Positions 1 to 5,341 of a stretch of DNA of 8,710 nt are shown here, piece after piece. Under the pieces are notes generated by a model. That model did not search any database and was not told where the DNA came from. It saw nothing but the letters and a program-made list of their open reading frames with translations. Both the position numbers and the translations under genes were made by a program. Position 1 is the stretch's first letter, and each line of letters opens with the position of its first letter. Source of the DNA: Phascolarctobacterium sp. (GTDB taxonomy: Bacteria > Bacillota > Negativicutes > Acidaminococcales > Acidaminococcaceae); assembly GCA_016302525.1 (NCBI GenBank), contig JAEDNJ010000059.1, positions 1 to 8,710 of the forward strand, given 5' to 3'.

Positions 1-335
1 GTCTTCACTACATTATATGATAACTAATGCTGCCCAGCTTCTTTCTATGTAAGATTATTGGCTTCATTATATCATACATTGCTAATTATAGCAAAAAGAT
101 ACGCACTTTCAGCAGAAAAACTTCAGCCTAATACTTTGTATAAACATACATTTTTTCCGTTAAATTTTAGCATTTCCTGTAAAATTTCAGAGGAAAACGG
201 ATTTATTCAAGGTTTGCTATTTTTTCCTCTATTTTCTAGCATTTTTTGTTGTTTTCCTGCATTTTTCTCTTGCATTTTTGCTTAATCGCTGTTATACTTT
301 TTTCATCACAAAAACTAGGTAAGGAGGCTCTCTTT
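1..335. other. AT-rich intergenic leader upstream of the decarboxylase
   Basis: No convincing gene is visible here. The stretch is strongly T-rich on the + strand from about 205 to 285, with GCATTT-type words recurring near 170, 239, 259 and 272. A perfect 8-base inverted repeat (AAATTTTA at 162-169, TAAAATTT at 180-187, 10-base loop) lies in the middle. It is purely AT and has no T-run after it, so I do not call it a terminator. The right end holds the promoter and ribosome binding site of the decarboxylase gene. Nothing in it resembles a riboswitch that I know. Confidence 0.6.
270..298 (+). promoter_or_regulatory. Probable sigma-70-type promoter of the decarboxylase operon
   Basis: An extended -10 element, TGTTATACT, occupies 290-298, with TATACT at 293-298. 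A weak -35, TTGCAT at 270-275, lies 17 bases upstream. Transcription would start near 305, giving a leader of about 30 bases before the ATG at 336. The extended TG motif could compensate for the poor -35. The T-rich tract just upstream may contribute, but that is inference. Confidence 0.5.
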
Positions 336-1502
336 ATGTGTAGATATTTTCAATTAAACCAAACTGCTGTAGAGAAGCTCGCTGCACGTTTTGGCACGCC
401 TCTTTTGGTATTATCCATAAATCAAGTTAAGAAGAATTACGAAGTTCTGCGCAAGTATCTGCCTCGCGCTAAGGTGCATTACGCAATTAAGGCTAATCCC
501 CATCCTGAAATTCTGCGCCTCATGGCTAAGCTTGGCTCTAACTTTGATGTTGCCTCGGATGGAGAAATCCAAACCCTCTTTGATATGGGCATTGACGGCA
601 GCCGTATTATTTATGCTAACCCTGTAAAGACCCGTGCTGGACTTTTAGCCTGCAACAGCTGTGGTGTCCGCAGAATGACCTTTGACAGCGCTACTGAAAT
701 AGAAAAGATTAAGGCTCTCTGCCCTAATGCCACTGTTTTACTGCGTCTACGCATAGACAACAAGGCTGCTCATGTTGACCTTAACAGCAAATTTGGCGCC
801 GCTCGTGAGGATGCCCTCCAGCTCATGCTTAAGGCACAGGCCGCTGGCCTCAATATGGCTGGTATCGCCTTTCATGTTGGCAGCCAGACTGTAGTTTCTG
901 ACCCCTACCTGCAGGCCTTGGATACTACGCGTGAGCTTTTTGCAGAAGCGAAGGCAGCAGGACTAAACCTGCATATAGTTGATCTTGGTGGCGGTATGCC
1001 CATCCCTGAGGAAAAGGTAAAATTCAATCTGCCCGAAATGCTCAAGCAGATTTCTGCCCGCCTGGACGAGGACTTTCCGGAGGCAGAAATTTGGTGCGAG
1101 CCTGGACGTTATATTTGCGGTACAGCGGTGAACCTCATCACCAGTGTTATTGGTGTTACCAACCGTGGCGGTATGCCTTGGTACTTTTTAGATGAGGGTC
1201 TCTATGGCACCTTCTCCGGCGTACTCTTTGACCAATGGGACTTCAAGCTCCTCAGCTTTAAAAAGGGAGTCAAAAAAGTACGCGCTACCTTTGCCGGTCC
1301 CAGCTGTGACTCTCTGGATGTTATGTTCCGTGGCGTTATGACTGCTCCGCTAGAAATGGGAGACCTGCTCTTAGTACCGGCCTGTGGTGCTTATACCTCG
1401 GCCTCTGCAACCACCTTTAACGGCTTTAGCAAAGCAAAATTCATCGTTTGGGAAGACATGAAGCATCGCATAGAAGTCGATACCAGGAGTGAAACATTGT
1501 AA
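336..1502 (+). CDS. ldc: Lysine/ornithine decarboxylase (type III PLP-dependent, Selenomonas type)
   Basis: The 388-residue cytoplasmic enzyme should remove CO2 from L-lysine and/or L-ornithine to give cadaverine or putrescine. It is a fold-III (alanine-racemase-like barrel) decarboxylase. Visible motifs are the PLP lysine K52 in YAIKANP, HVGSQ at 180-184, the phosphate-binding DLGGG at 216-220, EPGR at 255-258, and GPSCD at 321-325 with the active-site Cys C324. The barrel is roughly residues 20-250 and the C-terminal beta domain follows. Length matches the S. ruminantium enzyme (about 393). P55 and S323 match positions reported there as needed for lysine use, so lysine activity is plausible, but substrate preference cannot be fixed from sequence. 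The ATG at 336 is chosen over an in-frame ATG at 246 because AAGGAGG (321-327) sits 8 bases upstream. In Negativicutes the diamine is linked to peptidoglycan. The stop TAA overlaps the next gene's ATG by one base. Confidence 0.9.
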   Translation: MCRYFQLNQTAVEKLAARFGTPLLVLSINQVKKNYEVLRKYLPRAKVHYAIKANPHPEILRLMAKLGSNFDVASDGEIQTLFDMGIDGSRIIYANPVKTRAGLLACNSCGVRRMTFDSATEIEKIKALCPNATVLLRLRIDNKAAHVDLNSKFGAAREDALQLMLKAQAAGLNMAGIAFHVGSQTVVSDPYLQALDTTRELFAEAKAAGLNLHIVDLGGGMPIPEEKVKFNLPEMLKQISARLDEDFPEAEIWCEPGRYICGTAVNLITSVIGVTNRGGMPWYFLDEGLYGTFSGVLFDQWDFKLLSFKKGVKKVRATFAGPSCDSLDVMFRGVMTAPLEMGDLLLVPACGAYTSASATTFNGFSKAKFIVWEDMKHRIEVDTRSETL

Positions 1503-2569
1503 TGAAGAAAGTATTTATGCTACTGCTCTGTGTGGGTACTTTAAGCATAGTCCAAACCAGCTCAGCAGCAGAGCTAAAAACAAGCTTACATGACAAAAGC
1601 TTTGTAGCTAATCATGCCAAAAGTGAATATACTAGCTCCATTAGTAACAAGGCTGGTCTTGTGCAAGCCAGCTTTATGAGCAGTAATATTAGTATTGCAT
1701 ACACAAAATTTACAGCCAGCTACGAAACTATATCAAAAAACAGCTTTATTCCCGACAAGTTAAGTGATACACTATCTGGCTCTATGACCAGCTGTGATAC
1801 TATTACAAATAGCACCTTTATTTCTGCCCAGCAGGAAGTGATAAGTAATGACAAGATTTATTACGGGCTAATTCCTAATCCGTTTAAGCTTGCCTCCAAG
1901 GTCGCAACTGCCCCCTTGCGTATAGCTAAGGCAAAGGCTAAGGCTGCTAAAAAGGCAGCCAAGCTAGCCAAAAAGGGAGTGGACACTGTCAAGGATATTG
2001 ATGGTGATGCACCTGGAAAGGAGCCTTCTGGAAAGTACGAAAAAACGCCTTATACTAAGGACAGATTTAAACGCACGAGCAAGGATAAGAAGGCAGACAA
2101 AAAAGCCTCTCGTAAAAAAGCTGACGTTAAAGCTCGCGACAGATATGAGGATTATGACTTTGCTACAGACAGCCTTGAAACGCAGGAAAGTCCCTACATC
2201 AAAAAACGCAGTGTCGTTGTAATAACCAGAACTACTAACAACAAGCTTAATAATAGTGAAGCAGTGGAAGCCAATTCCACTACAACACGAGCTAACACTA
2301 AGCAAGAAAAGCCTGTAGTTTCTAGCAAACGTGACATTGCAGCCTCTAGCGCAGAAAAAGCTGATAAAGAAATAACTAAAGAACGAGCTAACACTAAACA
2401 GGAAAAGCCTGTGGCTTCTAATTATCGTAATACAGCTACTCCTAGCGTAGAAAAAGCTGCTAAAGAAACCTCTACAGCACGAGCTAACACTAAGCAGGAT
2501 AAGCCTGTGGCTTCTAATTATCGTAATGTAGATATTGCTAATACAGCAGAAGCTACACAAGCAAATTAG
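1502..2569 (+). CDS. Secreted Lys/Ala-rich repeat protein of unknown function
   Basis: I do not recognise a family. The 355-residue product begins with a good signal peptide: KK, a hydrophobic core at about residues 4-17, and a type I cleavage site after A22 or A23 (TSSAA then E24). Residues 24-120 are Ser/Thr-rich. Residues about 125-160 are a Lys/Ala-rich, helix-prone segment. Residues 165-215 are very basic and probably disordered. The C-terminus carries three tandem 32-residue repeats starting RANTKQ. There is no visible catalytic motif and no anchor or SLH domain. Its ATG shares the final A of the decarboxylase stop (TAATG), and AGGAG at 1485-1489 lies 12 bases upstream inside that gene, so the two are probably co-transcribed and translationally coupled. 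This suggests an envelope role linked to diamine production, which is inference. Long open frames on the opposite strand reflect its biased composition. Confidence 0.75.
   Translation: MKKVFMLLLCVGTLSIVQTSSAAELKTSLHDKSFVANHAKSEYTSSISNKAGLVQASFMSSNISIAYTKFTASYETISKNSFIPDKLSDTLSGSMTSCDTITNSTFISAQQEVISNDKIYYGLIPNPFKLASKVATAPLRIAKAKAKAAKKAAKLAKKGVDTVKDIDGDAPGKEPSGKYEKTPYTKDRFKRTSKDKKADKKASRKKADVKARDRYEDYDFATDSLETQESPYIKKRSVVVITRTTNNKLNNSEAVEANSTTTRANTKQEKPVVSSKRDIAASSAEKADKEITKERANTKQEKPVASNYRNTATPSVEKAAKETSTARANTKQDKPVASNYRNVDIANTAEATQAN
2288..2566 (+). repeat. Three tandem 96-base in-frame repeats
   Basis: Units start at 2288, 2384 and 2480, each with CGAGCTAACACTAA. The first two are 96 bases (32 codons) and the last is truncated at 87 bases before the stop. 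Protein units begin RANTKQ(E/D)KPV and continue with a more variable Ala/Lys/Glu tail. Units 2 and 3 share KPVASNYRN exactly, while unit 1 has diverged (KPVVSSKRD). This suggests recent duplication of the last units, and copy number may vary between strains. Confidence 0.9.
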
Positions 2570-2602
2570 CTTCACCAAAATAGCCTGTGAGTGCAAGATA
2601 AT

Positions 2603-2646
2603 AAACTCCTAAAGTAGATACTAAATTCTACCTTAGGAGTTTTTAT
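2603..2646 (+). terminator. Intrinsic terminator of the decarboxylase operon
   Basis: Arms 2603-2618 and 2627-2642 pair over 16 positions with one A-C mismatch (2613/2632). They enclose an 8-base loop, and the T-rich end TTTTTATT follows. The hairpin lies 34 bases past the stop of the secreted repeat protein and separates it from the next promoter. Confidence 0.85.
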
Positions 2647-2710
2647 TATGCTTAAGTCATCTTATACGCAAAAACGGCAAGCGATATGATACTCAATGCC
2701 AAAAAAATAT

Positions 2711-2774
2711 AGCAGCTAAGAAGCTGCTTGTAAAATTTTACGCAGTATGTTATAATGTGTAAAATTAATACACA
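2711..2774 (+). promoter_or_regulatory. Strong promoter with overlapping inverted repeats (candidate operators)
   Basis: TTGTAA (2728-2733), a 17-base spacer and TATAAT (2751-2756), preceded by TG at 2748-2749, make a strong extended -10 promoter. Three inverted repeats overlay it. AGCAGCT/AGCTGCT (2711-2717, 2722-2728) abuts the -35. The perfect 12-base palindrome GTAAAATTTTAC (2730-2741) lies in the spacer. TGTGTA/TACACA (2756-2761, 2769-2774) spans the expected start site. A CACATATAT word then repeats at 2771 and 2794. Placement over the polymerase footprint suggests repressor binding, possibly by the encoded protein itself. That part is inference. Confidence 0.65.
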
Positions 2775-2835
2775 TATATTAACTTAGTTATTGCACATAT
2801 ATAAACTAATTTTGAGATAAGGAGAATAGTATTTT

Positions 2836-3267
2836 ATGCTCACTACAGCACAAATTGGCGACATCATCCAAAGATTCCAGGCTCAATACCCTCTTAACCC
2901 CGCAAGCAAGCCACCCAATGCTATCCAGTGCGGTAAGTTCATTATCTATAATAAGAATACAGTTTTTGTTATTGCTGCAGCAGACACTGGCGTAGAACTA
3001 GCCAGCGCTATCTATAAACGCCAGGCCTTCGCCCTAGCCTATGCTGCCAATGCCTTCCCTACTCTTACACCTAAGGAGCAAACCATCCTCAAGCTTAATA
3101 TGCCCCCCGACCTTATTGCTTATGCTGAGATTGTTCCTAAAAAGAAGCATCCCGGTGGTCGCCCTAAAACAGGTCGCCGCTATAAGCAATACTGGATTAA
3201 CGATGAAGAAGATGCTGCTATTAAAAAGCTCCTAGCCACTATGCGTGGTAAGGCGGTAGAGGAATAA
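2836..3267 (+). CDS. Small basic putative DNA-binding protein
   Basis: The 143-residue protein belongs to no family I can name. The N-terminal two thirds (1-95) look like a folded alpha/beta domain, including GKFIIYNKNTVFVIAAAD at 33-50 and an Ala-rich helix at 55-73. After a KKK linker (102-104) comes PGGRPK at 106-111, an AT-hook-like core flanked by basic residues. YWINDEEDAAIKKLLATMRG (119-138) follows and resembles the strand-helix start of ribbon-helix-helix DNA-binding domains. No signal peptide or membrane segment is present. The ATG at 2836 has AAGGAG (2819-2824) 11 bases upstream. The gene forms a single transcription unit with its own strong promoter and terminator. The inverted repeats in the promoter fit an autoregulated DNA-binding protein, but the function is inferred from short motifs only. 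Confidence 0.7.
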   Translation: MLTTAQIGDIIQRFQAQYPLNPASKPPNAIQCGKFIIYNKNTVFVIAAADTGVELASAIYKRQAFALAYAANAFPTLTPKEQTILKLNMPPDLIAYAEIVPKKKHPGGRPKTGRRYKQYWINDEEDAAIKKLLATMRGKAVEE

Positions 3268-3289
3268 TCCTCTACCGTCCTATTTTTTT
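3254..3289 (+). terminator. Intrinsic terminator overlapping the gene end
   Basis: A perfect 10-base stem, CGGTAGAGGA (3254-3263) with TCCTCTACCG (3268-3277), has a 4-base ATAA loop. After five further bases comes a run of seven T (3283-3289). The upstream gene's TAA stop (3265-3267) lies in the loop, so the last codons form the 5' arm. The T-run overlaps the 3' end of the convergent DUF1638 gene. Read leftward, the stem has no T-run, so it would terminate poorly in that direction. Confidence 0.9.
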
Positions 3290-3951
3290 ATTGTGCAGGG
3301 TCGCAAGCCGTCGAACTCGTGAATGCTTAAGCTCTCCCCCTTAGGAACTACAATGACACTCTCATCGTACTCTCCTGCAATGAGCTTTTCTAGCACCTTG
3401 TAGGGGCCAGGCAAATATGTCAGCGTTCCTCCTAAAAGCTTCACTAGGGGCATGATATAGTCTTCAACCTCCTGTAAGGCATAGGTAGCCGTGTCGATAA
3501 TATAAAAGTCTGTAAAGCCCTTATAGAGCTGTTTTAGAAAGCTCTCAGCCTCTGCCTGCCCACGCTCCTGAATCAGCTTTGTATAGTCTATAGTAGAGTT
3601 CTTCATAAAGTTCATCCAGCTCTTGGTTATAAAAATAGCTCCATCTGGGCGTTTTATGCCAGAGCCAGTTAACAGAACATCAATACAGTCCATGGTACGA
3701 GGAACAACAATTTGGCAGGTTGTCGCCTGCAAATCACAGGTTGCCTTGCCACAGCCAGAAACGCAAATTATAATTTCCTCAGCTTCCGTGTTAGTGTCAA
3801 TTATACCTTGCAAGGTCTCATGCATCTTCTTAGGGTCACTATGTAACGCTACATGAAGATAATTAACCTTGCCAGCAAAGCCAATTTTCTCAATGGTCTT
3901 CTCTAACTCCTTTTGCAAAGTAATGCAGGAATATATAACTCTTTTACACAT
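3280..3951 (-). CDS. DUF1638 family protein, cysteine-rich
   Basis: The 223-residue soluble protein matches DUF1638 by its core IVVPRTMDCIDVLLTGSG (81-98), the upstream CVSGCGKATCDL (63-74) and the early YLHVALHSDP (31-40). The biochemical role of the family is not established. I recall members near corrinoid methyltransferase genes in methanogens and acetogens, but no such gene is present here. Eight cysteines (2, 9, 63, 67, 72, 79, 89, 219), four of them between 63 and 79, could bind a metal or be redox-active, which is inference. The ATG at 3951 is chosen because AAAGGAG (3960-3966) sits 8 bases upstream. An in-frame GTG at 3975 would lie upstream of that site. The gene converges on the small DNA-binding gene and ends in its terminator T-run. 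A possible promoter (AGGACA, 18 bases, TATAGG) upstream is too weak to call. Confidence 0.8.
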   Translation of the reverse strand: MCKRVIYSCITLQKELEKTIEKIGFAGKVNYLHVALHSDPKKMHETLQGIIDTNTEAEEIIICVSGCGKATCDLQATTCQIVVPRTMDCIDVLLTGSGIKRPDGAIFITKSWMNFMKNSTIDYTKLIQERGQAEAESFLKQLYKGFTDFYIIDTATYALQEVEDYIMPLVKLLGGTLTYLPGPYKVLEKLIAGEYDESVIVVPKGESLSIHEFDGLRPCTIKK

Positions 3952-4355
3952 GTTATCAGCTCCTTTATCACTCACTATTATCTATTACTTTATCCTATAA
4001 GCTTTCTCGCCACAAATTGTCCTTGCATATACAATAGTAAACCTAAATTACAATCAGAAATAGCAAACTTTAGCTAAAAATCATTACCAGCGCTGCTTAA
4101 GCCATCCTTCGTATGCACCCAACCGCAAGCCTTATAGGTTACAAAGGATTGCTTGAGTTGCTTTTGATTTGTATGCAAAGCAATAGCAAGAACAGTTATG
4201 AGCTGTACTATAGCCCTACATAGCATAATTATATACATAAAACAGAAACGACACAACAGCCAAAGCCATTGTGTCGCCATTAATTTTACTCAAAGATAAT
4301 AAAGCTAACAGGCCTAGACAAATAAGCACAAAGACAATTTACTAGCAGCTGTTGC
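3952..4355. other. Intergenic gap without a convincing gene
   Basis: This stretch separates two leftward genes. A 68-codon leftward frame at 4074-4280 starts with ATG but has no ribosome binding site (AGTAAAATTA precedes it) and no recognisable domain, so I treat it as chance. The left part holds the ribosome binding site of the DUF1638 gene. The right part holds a terminator-like hairpin at 4249-4276. The rest shows nothing I can name. Confidence 0.6.
4236..4276 (-). terminator. Probable intrinsic terminator after the DUF2156 gene
   Basis: Perfect 8-base arms CGACACAA (4249-4256) and TTGTGTCG (4269-4276) enclose a 12-base loop. Read leftward, the stem is followed by TTTCTGTTTTATG, an interrupted T-run. 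It lies about 80 bases past the stop of the leftward DUF2156 gene. The imperfect T-run and large loop lower confidence. Confidence 0.5.
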
Positions 4356-5255
4356 TTATAGTGCAGCACCAATCGGGTAGACTATGTTATACTTTTTCCA
4401 CATAAACTCAGGATGTAAATCCTCCTTAGCCTTGCGTAGACCAGGCAGGCCCATGTCCTCCTCACGGTTGAGGTAGGTAACATCCTGCCACGCATGAAGG
4501 GCAAACTCCTTACACATGGCCTGATAAAGCCCTCGCTCGCCTATGACAGCCTTCTCCACGTGGAGCACGGCTGTGTCATCATTAATCTTTTTACCAAAGC
4601 TAAAGGCCTGAATCTTGCCATCATAGCGAATAGCTCCACCTCTTAGACCCAAGGCTTCAAAATTACAGCAGGCCTCACGAATAGCATAGAGCTCTTCCTC
4701 ATCGCTAGCATCAATTCTACTGCGATGCTCGCACCATTTTTCGCCAAAGGTCAGGCACTCAGCGATATTTTCGCCAGTGATAGGCTCATATGTATAATCG
4801 GGATGCTTTTTAACAAAGGCGTTAAAATGATTCTTTTGTCCGTGGAGCTTGCGCCCGCCCAGGGTTTCCAGCTTCTCACGCAGATAAACATAATCCCAAT
4901 TATCTCTATCATCCTCGAACTCAATGTTAGGAAAAATGCGCTCAAAACGGGCCCTCGTATCCTCGTAGACACCATGCATGGAGAAGGGCTTACCCCCGTT
5001 GTCCTCCAGCAAAGCCTCCATAATCTCCGGCAAGTCCTCATCTGCTCCCCCAAAGGGCTGCAAATAAAAGGCACAGTCACGGCGCTTCACCTTCAGAAGA
5101 AGAAAATTCTTGTATTCGCACCAAAAAATATTGTAGCAGTCTCGCCAAACATAAAGGTTAGAAAAAGCACATTCGCAGCCTCTTTGTCCTGAGCGAGAGA
5201 TATATTGCTCAAACAGTGGACGCACATCTAGCGTCACCTTCTTAAATTCTAAAAT
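4356..5255 (-). CDS. DUF2156 (MprF C-terminal-like, GNAT-fold) protein
   Basis: From an ATT start the product has 299 residues. It matches the DUF2156 family, related to the C-terminal catalytic domain of phosphatidylglycerol lysyltransferases and built of tandem GNAT folds. Seen motifs are FSNLYVWR (31-38), KLHGQKNHFNAFVKKHPDY (136-154) and the C-terminal signature YLNREEDMGLPGLRKAK (261-277) with the KKY ending. No membrane segments are present, so it lacks the flippase half of MprF and is probably cytoplasmic. Aminoacyl or acyl transfer is the family expectation, but the substrate is unknown. Start choice: GGAGGT (5263-5268) leads, after 7 bases, to ATT at 5255, giving MLEFKK, a typical family N-terminus. 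The only in-frame TTG (5268-5270) overlaps the ribosome binding site itself. The gene lies 86 bases after the class-IV aminotransferase-like gene with no terminator between, so the two are probably co-transcribed. Confidence 0.8.
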   Translation of the reverse strand: MLEFKKVTLDVRPLFEQYISRSGQRGCECAFSNLYVWRDCYNIFWCEYKNFLLLKVKRRDCAFYLQPFGGADEDLPEIMEALLEDNGGKPFSMHGVYEDTRARFERIFPNIEFEDDRDNWDYVYLREKLETLGGRKLHGQKNHFNAFVKKHPDYTYEPITGENIAECLTFGEKWCEHRSRIDASDEEELYAIREACCNFEALGLRGGAIRYDGKIQAFSFGKKINDDTAVLHVEKAVIGERGLYQAMCKEFALHAWQDVTYLNREEDMGLPGLRKAKEDLHPEFMWKKYNIVYPIGAAL

Positions 5256-5341
5256 AAACAGGACCTCCAATACATAAACACACTAAATTTCACCCTCTAA
5301 CAAAGGGCTTGCAAGTCCTGAAAGCACCTTCTGTTGCCCGT

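Noticed and set aside
162..187. A perfect AAATTTTA/TAAAATTT inverted repeat
   Set aside because: An AT-only stem without a T-run is expected by chance in DNA of this composition.
58..285. A 75-codon rightward frame from a TTG
   Set aside because: It has no ribosome binding site, its composition follows the T-rich DNA (Phe/Leu/Cys/Ile), and it overlaps the decarboxylase promoter.
246..335. An extended N-terminus of the decarboxylase from an ATG at 246
   Set aside because: The extra 30 residues are encoded by the promoter region, have no ribosome binding site, and are absent from the family. AAGGAGG precedes the ATG at 336.
1502..1534. A lipoprotein signal (LLLC) in the secreted protein
   Set aside because: The Cys is residue 10, inside the hydrophobic core, and no small residue precedes it. 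A type I cleavage site follows later.
1964..2596. A 210-codon leftward frame opposite the secreted repeat protein
   Set aside because: It is a Ser/Phe/Cys-rich shadow of the Lys/Ala-rich coding strand, without a ribosome binding site or domain.
3952..3975. A GTG start at 3975 for the DUF1638 gene
   Set aside because: The strong AAAGGAG lies inside this extension and is correctly spaced for the ATG at 3951.
4074..4280. A 68-codon leftward frame with a hydrophobic N-terminus
   Set aside because: No ribosome binding site, no recognised domain, and it contains the terminator-like hairpin at 4249-4276.
4725..5192. A 155-codon rightward frame inside the DUF2156 gene
   Set aside because: It lies opposite a gene with clear family motifs and has no homology of its own.
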